Assembly (NCBI GenBank): GCA_002104895.1
Contig: MCFG01000476.1
Location: forward strand, 1 to 40,000
DNA length: 40,000 nucleotides
Reading direction: 5' to 3'
From: Anaeromyces robustus
Lineage: Eukaryota > Neocallimastigomycota > Neocallimastigomycetes > Neocallimastigales > Neocallimastigaceae
Below are positions 1 through 12,701 of this stretch, in pieces. Made by a program: the position numbers and the translations under genes. The notes below the pieces were generated by a model that was not told the origin of the DNA, made no database searches, and saw only the letters and a list, made by a program, of their open reading frames with translations. Positions within the stretch are counted from its first letter, which is position 1. Each line of letters starts with the position of its first letter.

Positions 1-1398
<1,398 letters not shown>

Positions 1399-1752
1399 TT
1401 AATAATAAGTTTTTTTTTAAAAAAAAAAAAATAAAATTATTGATCCAATAAGATTTGTATCATAATTGTTTTTATTAATAATAATAAAAAAAACCTAAAA
1501 AATTAATATTTTTATGAATAATTATATATAAATTATATTATATATAAAATTTTAAAACAATTATTAATAATAAAAATTAATTAATTATTATTTATAAAAC
1601 AAAATTAATAATTAATAAATAAATAAAACAATTAATTAAATTGGAACATTCCAATTATTTTTATAAATAATGATATGATTTTTAATGGAACAATATAAAA
1701 AATTTCTTTTTAAAAAAACGGTAACTTTTTTTCTATCAAAAAAAAAAAAAAA

Positions 1753-1785
<33 letters not shown>

Positions 1786-2051
1786 TAAAAAAAAAAAAAT
1801 AAAATAGAAATAAAAAATATATATATATATTATATAAATATATATAAAATAAAAAAATAAAATATAAAAAAAAAAAAAAAGTAAAAAATAAAAAATAATA
1901 GAATAATTAAAAATAAACGAATGAAATTCTAATTAAATAAAATAAACAATAAATAAATAAAAAAATAGAAATAAATATAGAAATAAATATATATAGAAAT
2001 AAATCTATTATAATTTTAGATTTTAAATAACAATTTTTCCATAAAAAAAAT
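1399..2051. other. AT-only spacer upstream of the first subtilase gene
   Basis: There is no coding frame and no RNA gene that I can recognise. It contains poly(A) runs, AAT repeats near 1755-1775, (TA)n near 1818-1850, and a short near-palindrome TTGGAACATTCCAA around 1641-1654. The last 150 bases are A-rich, like the leader in front of the other start codons in this window, so the promoter of the 2052 gene presumably lies here, but no specific element can be called. Confidence 0.6.
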
Positions 2052-5000
2052 ATGAATAATAAAAATATTTTATTTTTATTAATTGCAATATTAAATTGTA
2101 TATCTTTAATAAATGCTGAAAATGTAAGATATATAGTTGCAATTAGAAGAAAAAAATCAGATAAGGTTTATGATCATGAAAGTGAAGAAATTCAAGAAAA
2201 AATTGACGAATTAGTCAATGATAGAATGAATGATATTTATGAAATTATTGAAGATAACAAAGATTCTTACATCTTGGAAAATGGAAAAATGGATAAAAAT
2301 TTAGATGAATTAGAAGAATTAAATCAATTAAGAAAACGTTCAGAAAAACAAACAAAATTAATTTTCCATAATAGAAATAGAAATAGATTAAGAAATAAAA
2401 AAGAATCTGATATAATAAAACGTTCTTTAGAATGGAGTAATTCCACCATAGAATATATTCCTTTTGAATCAGATTTAGTATATCATATATGTCCTATTTC
2501 AAATTATTATGCTATTAATGTCTATCTTTCAGATGAAACAGTGGAAAAAGTTTGTAATTTAAGTAATGTATTATATTGTGAAAAAGACGAAACAATCGAA
2601 ATAGAACATGAAGTTCAAGATGAAATTACAAATATTAATGAAAATGAGGAAATTAATGAAAATGAGGATATTTATGAAAATGAAGAAATTGATGAAAATG
2701 AGGATATTAATGAAAATGAAAGTGAAAATAAAAATAAATGTAAAATTAAAAATAAAGTTGTAATAAAACGTATAAATAAAAATAAAAGTAAAAGTAAAAG
2801 TAAAAGTAAAAGTAAAAGAGGAAATGTAAGTTCATCTTCAACTTATTATGATATTAATGCTATTAAAAAAGAAACAAAATGGTCAAGTGTTAGTGTTCAA
2901 TCCGTTCCTTTTACTCCAAATCATTTATCTATTTTATCTCAATCACCTTTCGTTGATCCTAATAAACCTTATGATAATAATTTTTATTATCCAAGTACAG
3001 CTGGTAAAGATATAGATATATATTTTATTGATGGAGGTTTAACTACAAATCATGAAGATTTTGATACAAAAGAACGTACAATTACATGTGATGCTATGAT
3101 TGCTGATGGTATTATTCATTACACTAATGCAAAAGAAAAGGCAAATTGTATTTTAATTGAAAATAATTTAAAACATGGTAACATGGTAGCTTCAGTAGCT
3201 GGAGGAAAAATCCATGGTGTAGCTAAAAAAGCAAATCTTCATGTTATTGCAAATGATTATAAATATAGTAGTTTTGTAGCTGCTGTTGATTATATTATGA
3301 CAAATTCAAAACCAGAAAAGACAGTCATTAGTATATCTATTGGAAGAGCTAGTTATTCCCAATCTGAAGATGAAAAATTAGCAGATTTAGTTCGTGAAGG
3401 TTATATTACATTTATTTCAGCATCAAATGAAAATAAAGATTGTTGTCAAGGAAAAAATAGTGAAGATTTTATGGCTTATCCTGGTTATCGTAAAGGTATT
3501 ATTGTTGCATCTGCACAATCTGATTATTTATATGGTGATGGTTATTATAGAGGAATCACTTCTAATTATGGAGAATGTGTAGGAATTTTTGGTCCACGTA
3601 ATGTTGTATGTGCTGATCCAGCTAATGGTTACAATGCTGTTAGAAATAGTAGTGGAACTTCTTGTGCAACACCAGTAGTTGCAGGTGTTGCTGCTCTTAT
3701 TATGGCAGAACGTTCAGGAACTAAATTTAATCTTGAATTAATGAGAAAAACATTAATTGATATGTCTATAAAAGATGCTATTCATTATATAGGATCAAAT
3801 AATACACCAAATCGTTTTATTAATAATGGTAAACTTAGTATTTACCAACAAAGTCAAAAAACTTCTATTAAATGTGGAAGAAATGCAAAATGTACTAAAG
3901 GTTGTTGTGCCAAAGATGGTTATTGTTATACCTACGAAAATGCACCATTAGATGTATGTTTTATTGAAAATGGATGTCAAAGTAATGCTGGTAGTTGTAC
4001 ATCAGCACAATTGGTAATTGAAGCATGTGAAGCAGAATTAGAAAAGTATCAAGTATGTTTCAATGAAATATCAGAAAATATAGATGCTGAAAAACGAGCA
4101 GTTCGTTGTAAAAATTTAAAAAACGCTCAATGTATGGATTTACATAGAAAATTAGTTAATGGTGTATCTGTATGTAATGTCGCTAAAAAATATAAAACAT
4201 TTGATTTAATTAAAGATTTTAATAAAGAAAAATATTATTCCATGTTAGATTTATGTGAAAATAATAATTACTTATCATATAAAAAGGAATGTAAAGCTGA
4301 AATAGAAAATTACAAAGAATGTTTATATAATGAAGAAACTATTAATTTCAATAATAAATCCTCCTTTAATACTAACATTGGACGTTGTTTGGATCTTAAA
4401 TCTGAAAAATGTTCAGCATTATATAATACTAAAAATGCTGTTAAAAAATTATTACCATCATGTTACTTTATGAACCGTTATCATGGTGAAGATTTATTAA
4501 AACAATATTTGAATACAAATATTTTATCAAATGTTTCACAATCTAAAGAAGTTTATGCTAATTACCTTCAATTTTGTGATAAAAATCCAGACGTCTATCA
4601 AACTGTATGGATTTACAATAAGAATATTGATAAATGTATAAATTCTGATATAGAAAATGGTTATAGACCAACCATTGGTGTATGTCAAAATAAGAGTTTC
4701 AGTCAATGGAAAATATCTGTTGCAGCAGAAGGTTATGTCAAATCAGTCCATAATGGATTATGTTTAAATTTATGTAATGTTAATACTGGTACCGTTGTTA
4801 TGGGAGAATGTAATAAGAATGCAGTTATAAAAAACATTAGTAACAGTTATAATAAGGCAAGTATAACATCAGACGTTTATCAAAATAAATGTTTAGGATC
4901 ATATAATCTTAATAATTTAAAAGAAATTCGTTTACATTTTAATACATGTAATCAAGAAAGCTATGATCAACAATGGGAAATTCGTACCACTAATCCAGGA

Positions 5001-5132
5001 GAAATGAGATGTGGTAAAGATTATAATAATAGATTATGTCCATATTCTCAATGTTGTAGTAAATATGGTAGTTGTGGTCTTGCAGATACTTATTGTGGAG
5101 CAGGATGTCAAAGTGGTCTTTGTAATAAATAA
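2052..5132 (+). CDS. Secreted subtilisin-like serine protease (S8) with hevein-like, cysteine-rich and ricin-like modules
   Basis: A 1026-residue intronless frame. Residues 1-22 are a signal peptide (hydrophobic core, then NA before ENVRY). Residues ~25-250 are an I9-like propeptide followed by a low-complexity linker of NEN/EDI repeats and SK repeats ending in a dibasic Lys255-Arg256, a likely Kex2-type processing site. The S8 domain has Asp327 (FIDGG), His375 (KHGNMVAS), oxyanion Asn459 (SASNEN) and Ser537 (SGTSCATP), so the triad is complete; the usual DSG/DTG around the Asp is DGG. Residues 608-649 are a hevein-like (CBM18) cysteine block, 648-840 hold two six-cysteine modules related to those in the three minus-strand paralogues, 853-980 resemble a ricin-type beta-trefoil (SQWKI and QQWEI motifs), and 987-1026 are a second, canonical CBM18 (CCSKYGSCG). 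Likely role: an extracellular or wall-associated endopeptidase targeted to chitin or other glycans. It converges with the next gene, from which it is clearly diverged. Confidence 0.9.
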   Translation: MNNKNILFLLIAILNCISLINAENVRYIVAIRRKKSDKVYDHESEEIQEKIDELVNDRMNDIYEIIEDNKDSYILENGKMDKNLDELEELNQLRKRSEKQTKLIFHNRNRNRLRNKKESDIIKRSLEWSNSTIEYIPFESDLVYHICPISNYYAINVYLSDETVEKVCNLSNVLYCEKDETIEIEHEVQDEITNINENEEINENEDIYENEEIDENEDINENESENKNKCKIKNKVVIKRINKNKSKSKSKSKSKRGNVSSSSTYYDINAIKKETKWSSVSVQSVPFTPNHLSILSQSPFVDPNKPYDNNFYYPSTAGKDIDIYFIDGGLTTNHEDFDTKERTITCDAMIADGIIHYTNAKEKANCILIENNLKHGNMVASVAGGKIHGVAKKANLHVIANDYKYSSFVAAVDYIMTNSKPEKTVISISIGRASYSQSEDEKLADLVREGYITFISASNENKDCCQGKNSEDFMAYPGYRKGIIVASAQSDYLYGDGYYRGITSNYGECVGIFGPRNVVCADPANGYNAVRNSSGTSCATPVVAGVAALIMAERSGTKFNLELMRKTLIDMSIKDAIHYIGSNNTPNRFINNGKLSIYQQSQKTSIKCGRNAKCTKGCCAKDGYCYTYENAPLDVCFIENGCQSNAGSCTSAQLVIEACEAELEKYQVCFNEISENIDAEKRAVRCKNLKNAQCMDLHRKLVNGVSVCNVAKKYKTFDLIKDFNKEKYYSMLDLCENNNYLSYKKECKAEIENYKECLYNEETINFNNKSSFNTNIGRCLDLKSEKCSALYNTKNAVKKLLPSCYFMNRYHGEDLLKQYLNTNILSNVSQSKEVYANYLQFCDKNPDVYQTVWIYNKNIDKCINSDIENGYRPTIGVCQNKSFSQWKISVAAEGYVKSVHNGLCLNLCNVNTGTVVMGECNKNAVIKNISNSYNKASITSDVYQNKCLGSYNLNNLKEIRLHFNTCNQESYDQQWEIRTTNPGEMRCGKDYNNRLCPYSQCCSKYGSCGLADTYCGAGCQSGLCNK

Positions 5133-5952
5133 AAATAAAAAAATAAAAAAATACAAAAAATAAAAAATTAGAAATTAAAAAATTAAAAAAATTAGAAATT
5201 TAAAAATTAAAAAATTAGAAATTAAAAATTAAAATATTTAAAATAAAAATATATATATATATATAAATTTTTAACATCAAAAATATTTATTTATTATAAA
5301 AAAAAATTATATATATTACTTATAAATATATATTATAGAAATTATAAAATAAACTATATATATATATATATATTTAATAACAATAAAATATATATATATA
5401 TAATAATAAAATAAATATATATAATAATAATAATGATAATAATAATAATTTAAATATAAAAAAAATATAAATAATATTTAAATTATCAATCAATTATTAA
5501 TATTATATATAAATTTTTTAAGTATTATTATTTTTAATCTATTAAAAATAATAATATTATTATACAATATTAATAATGTTAATATTAATATAGATATATT
5601 AATATTAATAACATTAATATAATAGAATAGAAGAAAAAATAAAAAATAAAAAATAAAATAAAATAAAATATAATAAAATAAAATTAAATAAAATTAAATA
5701 AAATTAAATAAAATAAAAAAAAATTATATAACATAATATTATTATATTAAATAAATAAATTTTTAGTAAGAATTACTGATATTAAAAAGATATAATAATA
5801 ATTATAATATATAATATAATTGGAATTGAAATAATATATAAATAGAAATATATATATGTAAAAGAAAAGAAAAATAAAATAAAAAAGAATAAAAAATATA
5901 ATATAGATTGAAAAAAAAAATAATAATAATTGTAAACTTCAAAAAAAAAAAA
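5133..5952. other. Low-complexity spacer downstream of the first subtilase gene
   Basis: There is no coding frame. The sequence is A-rich 3' flank, (TA)n tracts near 5240-5420, and an inverted repeat at 5575-5615 whose two 12-base inner arms (AATATTAATATA at 5581-5592 and its complement at 5595-5606) are perfect around a 2-base centre, with the outer arms continuing after a 3-base bulge. AAAAT/AAATT short repeats fill 5640-5720. Confidence 0.6.
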
Positions 5953-6255
5953 AGTGCTAGTTCTCTTGCTGCTTTTAGTATTGATGATAGTAAAATTTTA
6001 GGAAATAGATTTAATAAACTTGATATGGTTAATCAAAATAGATTACAAAGAGTTACTATAAGATCAAGAGAAAAATACAATTTATAGATTAATTAAATCA
6101 ATAATATCAATTAGTTTTACCAGGTATTAAATTATTATTTGATGATTGATCTTTTTGAGGTTTTATTACCATAATATTTGATGGTTTTACTAATATATTT
6201 AAAAATGTGAAAAAAAAATTTTTGATGAATATGTTTTCCAAGCAATAAATCAATA
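5953..6255 (+). pseudogene. Decayed protein-coding relic, family not recognised
   Basis: This is an island of coding-like composition in AT-only DNA. From 5953 a frame of 44 codons (begins SASSLAAFSIDDSK, continues GNRFNKLDMVNQNRLQRV) is open until a TAG at 6085. From 6108 a second frame reads QLVLPGIKLLFDD, is broken by TGA codons at 6147 and 6156, and continues GFITIIFDGF. Near 6220 a poly-A/T run shifts the frame again (DEYVFQAIN). No start codon or signal peptide is attached. The amino-acid mix is that of a real protein rather than of the surrounding repeats, so I read it as one gene fragment broken by nonsense changes and frameshifts. I cannot name the family. An exon of a gene with introns is less likely given the internal stops. 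Confidence 0.5.
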
Positions 6256-6573
6256 AATATACTTATATAGTTGTTTTATTATTTTATTAAACATTAAATA
6301 ATATTAAATTTATAATATTTTTATTATTATTCATTTATTTAGAAATCAATTTAAATGTTAACATCTATTTATATTAGACATTTTTAAAAAATATTTTTTT
6401 TTTCTTTCATTTCTTTATTTCTCATTCACTATTTTACTTAAATAATAAAAAGAAAATTAAAAGGGTTAGTTTTATAGTTATAATATAGTAATATAATTAA
6501 CAATTTAAATATAATTTAAATATATAATAGAGTATTATAAATTAACAAGTATATATTAAAAGATATTTTATTT

Positions 6574-6657
<84 letters not shown>

Positions 6658-7450
6658 TCTATTAATTAATTAATTAATATATCTAAATATAAAAGTATAT
6701 CAAAACAAAACAAAATAAAAAATAGTGTCATAATACTAACTAAAAGATACTAATCAAAAAAAATAAAATGAAATGAAAATAAAAACAATAGTCAAATAAT
6801 CAAAAAAATAAAAAAAAAAAATAAAATAAAATAATCTACGCTTTTACAAAAAAAAAAAAAGAAAAAGACCTCTCAAAATAAAAAAAATAATTCTTTTATT
6901 TATTATCATTATTATAAATATTTAATATTAATATAAAAAAAATGTTTAGTATATAAATAACAAAAAAATTTTTATTTGTAATTTTTTAATTCTTTTTTTT
7001 TTTTTATGTAAATTAAATATTAAATAAAAAAAAAAAAAAATTTAAATATACATATAATAATATTTTTTTGTAAATTTATTTTTTTTTATTTTTTTTTATT
7101 TTATATTTTTATCTATTTTTTATTTTTATCTATTTTATTTTTACTTATATATTTTTTATCTATTTTATTTATTTATCTATTTATTTTATTTATTTATTTA
7201 TTTATTTTATTTATTTTTATTTATTTATTTATTATATTAAAATGTATAGTAATTATTTAATAGTATTCAAAAATTTAACTAAATTTTTAAAATAATATAT
7301 ATGTATATACATATATATATATTTCTTTAATTATATCTTGATGAATATAAAATTTTTTAAAAAATTATATATTCATCAAAATATTATAAATCAGAATAAT
7401 AATAAAAAGAGGCTGGGGGAAAAAATTTAAATTGAAAAATATTTAATTGA
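6256..7450. other. Repeat-rich spacer between the relic and the first tandem subtilase gene
   Basis: There is no coding frame. It contains a (TTTA)n array (6578-6658) and, from about 6670, the start of the first tandem duplication unit (shared stretch CAAAACAAAATAAAAAATAG and TACTAACTAAAAGA near 6700-6750). T-rich tracts run 7080-7230. A short inverted repeat near 7338-7380 (TTGATGAATATA and TATATTCATCAA) lies just 3' of the minus-strand gene. Confidence 0.6.
6578..6658 (+). repeat. (TTTA)n microsatellite, about 20 copies
   Basis: An uninterrupted tetranucleotide array ending in a TTATCTATTAATTAATTAAT boundary, directly before the start of detectable homology to the other tandem units. Confidence 0.95.
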
Positions 7451-9111
7451 TTAATTTAAAGGACATATATCTTTATAAAAATTATAATTTTCACTTGATT
7501 TATCAAATATTTCTATATTTTTAAATACTTGAGCAATATCACAATCTTCATCAATATACATAGATGGATTGTCATAAAATTCTTGACAGTTTAAGAATTG
7601 ATTACATTTATAATTTAAATCATCATCATTAAAAGGTTTTTCATTTAAATTACAATTTTCATATTCCGTTAAACTATATTCACAATTATCAATGTAATAT
7701 TGTTTTACTCTATCATCTCTAAGTGATTCACATATATTTTCATTTTTTAATTTTCTTGTTTTATATTTCTTAATAATAATACTATTCTCATCATCCTCAT
7801 CATTATCATCTAAATTACTATAACTATTGACTAAATTACAAGTACCACTATTAATTACTTTAGATTTAGTTTTTTGACATTTTTCTGATTCGAATATTTC
7901 ACATTTTTTAACAAGTTCATCATTATTCATTCCTGGATAATATTCAAATAAACATTCATCATTTAAATTTAATAACATTTCTTTACAATTATATTTTATA
8001 TTTTCTTTTAATTCATTACTAGGATTAAACTCACAAATATTATCATAAAAATTGATAATTTCTTCTGCATTTTCTAGTATATCAATTTTTTTAAACTGAT
8101 GATGTACATAATTACAATTTTTTAATTGATAATCATAAGCAAAATAGAATTCTCTACATTTATCATTATAAATAATGTTACATTTTTCAAAAATTTCATT
8201 AGTTGTAGTAGTATTTGTAATGGTTAATGTATCTAAGAAACATTCTTTATATTCTTCTAATTCTTTATTACAATTCTCCATCATTGAATCCTTTTCAAGT
8301 AATGAATCACATTTTTCATTAAATCCCATATATATTTTAAAAGTATTTTTAATATCATCTTCTTCATTTCCATTTAATATACTTGTAAGATCTAAAACAC
8401 TTGTATTACCATTTTCATATAAAGTAGAGCAAGAAGGAATATTAAGAATGGCTTCTGTTGAATTTTTATAAAATTTCATACAATTATCCGTTTTAACATA
8501 AATACATTGTTTAATAAAACTATAGTTTTGTTTTAATTCATCATTTGTAAATCTATATGTATCATCATCTTCATCATCATCATCATCATTATCATCATCA
8601 TTATCATTATTACCATTATCATAATATTCTTTATTAAGTATACAATTATTATAATTATTTATTTCATTGTAACAATCAACAATTAATGATCTCTGTTCAA
8701 TTAATGAATCACATTTTTCATTATATTCATCATATTCCATAATAGTGCTAAAAGTATTATTAATAACATTTTCATCCTCCTCTTCTATTAAATGTAAAAT
8801 ACTTAAAATATTTAATCCACCCTTTTCATATAAATTGGAACAAGAAGAATTATTGAGAATTTCTTCCTTTGCATTTTTATAAAATTTCATACATTTATCT
8901 CTTTTTATAGTATTACATTGATCAATAAGTGAATCAATATCGTATAATATTAAATTATCATTAGAAATACCAAGTGACTGTCTAATAAAGCATTCATTAT
9001 AATTTACATTAATATATTCAAGACATTCATTCTTATATTTCATTAAATATTCAGGACAATTATTCATTATTTCATTTAATAATTTCATATTGAAATTATT
9101 AATAAATTTAA

Positions 9112-9148
<37 letters not shown>

Positions 9149-11380
9149 GTCCTTATTATTATTATATTTTTTAGCAATAGAACAAATAGATTGATCAGAT
9201 AATTGATTATAATAAAATTTTTGACATTTTGAAGAATTTATAATAAAACATTGATTTTTAGAAATATCTTTCTCTTCACTTTCAAATAAACATTCATTAT
9301 TTTCGTTTAATTCATTTTCACAATCCTCAATTGATTTTTCTATGCTTGTACAATAACCAAATTCACTTTGACATCCATTTTCAATAAAACATTGATCGCC
9401 TGGATGATTTTCAAGAGAAATACATTCTCCATCTTTTGTACAACATTCACCATCAGAACATGTACGATGAGTTTTACCACCACAATGAATATTAAAATCA
9501 TTTTTATAAAATATTCTTTTTTTACCATTATTAATAAATCGATTTGGAGTATCATGAGGATATTCATAAGAAGGAATAGTAATAAAATCAATCGCATTTT
9601 TTACAGACATTTCAATTAATGTTTTTCTCATTAATTCATTATCAAATTTAATTTCAGGATGCTCAGACATAATTAAAGCAGCAATACCAGCTGCAATTGG
9701 TGTAGAAGATGATGTTCCTGAAATATTTCTAACATCTGTTGTAGATCCTTCTTCTAAATAAGGGAAATAACCTTCACATGGTGCAAAAATATCAACACAA
9801 TCACCAAAATTTGAATAATCAACTTTTATGTATCCATTACTATTTTTATTGATAGTTGCAGCTCCAACAGTTATAGTTTTACGATAACTAGAAAAAAGCA
9901 TAAAACCATCTTCATTTTTATGAGCACAACAATTACGACTATCATTAGCTGCACCAGAAAATATAATAATACCATTATTAATTAATTCGTCAAGTTTTGC
10001 ATCCATAAATGGATCATATTTTTGATAAGAAGCAAAGGACATACTAATAATAGTTTTATGAGGTTTACCATGTTGTAAAATATAATCAAAACTTCTTAAT
10101 GCATCATCACCTGTAAAATCAATGGCAATCATATGAATATTTGCCTTTTTAGCAACACCATATAAATTACCACCTGCTAAAGAAGAGACCAATATTCCAT
10201 GATTTGGAAATTCATTGCGTGATTCAATTCCATTACATTTATATTTTTCTTCACCACTAGTATAATGAGAATTATCCTCAGTAAAAATGGCATCACATGT
10301 TATTGTACGATTACCATTAATTTTTTCATTTTTATAAAAATCTTCATGATTAATGTCTAAACCCGAATCAATAAGATAAATATCAATACCTTCACCAGCT
10401 GAACTTGGATAATAATAATTGGTATCACGTAATTTATTTAGATTAGGAAAAGCACCTTGAGAAAGTAAAGCTAAATGATTTGGATTGTATGAAATTTCTT
10501 GAACACTAACATCTGACCAGTTAGTTTCTCTTTTAATAGCATCAATATCATAATAAATAGTTGAATTATTTTCATTATCATCATTAATATCAACAGCTTC
10601 TGTAGTATCATTAATATCGAAAGTATCAGTAGTATAAATACTATCATTAATATCAACAGCCTCTGTAGTATCATTAGTATCAACAGTATCGTTAATAATA
10701 TCAACAGCCTCTGTAGTATCATCAATATCAATAGTATTAATAGTATCAATAGTATCAATCGTATCAGTAACATTAGTAGAATTATTATTTTCATTTTGTG
10801 GATCTATGACTGGAATATCAATTTTTTCAACTTTTCTACAATAGATAACATGACTCAAATGACATATTATTTCTTTTGTTTTCAATGATAAATATACACT
10901 AATAGCATAGAAATTTTTAATAGGACAAATATGATTAACTAATTTAGATTCAAAAGGAATATATTCTACCATAGAATCTTTTGAACGTTTAGAATAATTG
11001 GAAGATAAATTATCAGGAGAATATTTACTATTCTTTCTTCCAAATTTATTAATAAATGAAATTTTTTTAGTTATATTTAAATCAGAACGTTTTTCTAAAA
11101 GAACAGAATCTAATTCTTTTAATTTTTCATCTTGTTTTCCATTACTTAAAATGTAAGAATCTTTATTTTCTTCTATGATATTATAAATTTCGTTCATTTT
11201 ATCATTTACAAAATCATCAATTTTATCTTGTATAGTTGGACTTTCATCATAATAATTATTATCTGATTTTTTTCTCAAAATGGCAATCATATATTTTTCA
11301 TTTTTTGTGTTTTCAGTATAAACACCAATAAAGCAATTCAATATAAGAATTACTTTAAATAATAAAAAATAGTTATTCAT
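7451..11380 (-). CDS. Secreted subtilisin-like serine protease with C-terminal six-cysteine module array (tandem copy 1)
   Basis: 1309 residues, no intron. Residues 1-22 are a signal peptide (MNNYFLLFKVILILNC start). An I9-like propeptide (YMIAILRKKSD) follows with a dibasic KRS near residue 132, then a Thr/Asp-rich linker (residues ~200-280) with three TTEAVD copies. The S8 domain has Asp338 (LIDSG), His394 (PNHGILVSS), oxyanion Asn in SGAANDS and Ser557 (SGTSSSTP); all catalytic residues are present. Residues 633-677 are a hevein-like (CBM18) block. Residues ~677-1305 are six tandem six-cysteine modules, interrupted by a poly-Asn run (9119-9165) and an Asp-rich run near 8565-8625. I expect an active extracellular endopeptidase that binds chitin or glycan; the function of the cysteine modules is unknown. 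The gene converges with the 2052 gene and is followed upstream by two tandem copies. The start is an ATG in an A-rich context, shared by all three copies. Confidence 0.9.
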
Positions 11381-11783
11381 TTTATTTTTATTATAATATT
11401 TTTGAAATTATTTATAAAAATATATTAATTTATATTATATAATATTATATTATACGATATGATATGAAATTATATTATTTTTATAATTATATTATTTTTA
11501 TAATTATGTTTTTAAAATTGAATATTTTAATTTAATTTAAATGTTTTATTATGAAATAATTTACTGTTTTGTTTTATATATTTAATTCATTATTTTAATT
11601 ATTATTATTTTTATTATATTTTATTTTATTTTATTCTATTTTATTTTATTTTATTTTATTTTTATTATTATTTTATTTTTTAATTGTTGTTTATTATTAT
11701 TCTAGTATTTATTAACTTTTTGAAATCTATCTATTTATATATATATATTTTATAATATATATATATTTTTTTTAATTTAAAGC

Positions 11784-11815
<32 letters not shown>

Positions 11816-12572
11816 TTTTTATTTCAATTTATATTTTTTTAATTTATATTTTTTCATTTTTAATTTTCTTATGAAACATGTAACATAATGAATAAAAAAA
11901 AAAAAAAGTCAAAATCTATATAATAAAAAGTTTAATAAATATGAAACACTGTTATTATTTCGTTATTCTATTATTCCAATTATTCCAATTATTATTTTAT
12001 ATATTCCATCAGTAAATGTATAATATATTTATATTAAAAATTTTTTATATTACATTTATTCTATTATAATTTATTATATTACATTATATTTTATTAAATT
12101 AAATTAAATTGATAGTTATATATATTATTTATATTATAAAGATTTATAATAAATTAGGTATAAGACAGACACATACACCTTAAAAAATTATAGAAACAAT
12201 AAATAAAAACAGAAAAGAGTTGATAATTGATATAAAGATTTTTTTAAAAGATTTGTTTCATGTATTTTCACTTTGATTATATTTACGATATAAATTAAAA
12301 TCGTTTTTTATTATTATTTATTATTTATTTATATCAAAAAATGTTTAAATACTATTTAACATTAATATTTAATATTAAATTTTTTTTATTCAATTTTTTT
12401 AATAAAAAAATTGAATAAATAAAATAATAATTGGAATAATTGGAATAATTGGAATAATAGTGAAATATACCATAGAATATTCGAATATTCTATAGTCAGT
12501 TTGAATTTGAACTTACTAAGTTTTATAAAACTGACAATTTTTTTTTATTTAAACTTGTTAATTAATTAATTA

Positions 12573-12701
<129 letters not shown>

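Noticed and set aside
6147-6158. Alternative genetic code or mitochondrial insert (TGA read as Trp)
   Set aside because: All intact genes here end in TAA or TGA and use TGG for Trp; the relic also has a TAG and a frameshift, so decay explains it better.
6577-6660. CRISPR-like or satellite array
   Set aside because: Simple tetranucleotide repeats with no spacers; the window is eukaryotic.
8175-8471. Plus-strand frame antisense to the first tandem protease (and its equivalents at 15558, 9368, 16727 and 23263)
   Set aside because: It mirrors the conserved minus-strand coding sequence. The three subtilase genes explain the conservation, and no independent signal is seen.
10471-10794. Leu/Ile-rich minus-strand frame over the Thr/Asp linker (also 17830-18198, 24366-24761)
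   Set aside because: A shifted-frame reading of the GAT/ACT linker repeats; it looks like a membrane protein only because of composition.
12471-12488. AGAATATTCGAATATTCT as a heat-shock element
   Set aside because: The GAA/TTC half-sites are not evenly spaced (no two-base gap between the inner TTC and GAA), it is over 1 kb from the start codon, and such AT palindromes arise easily here.
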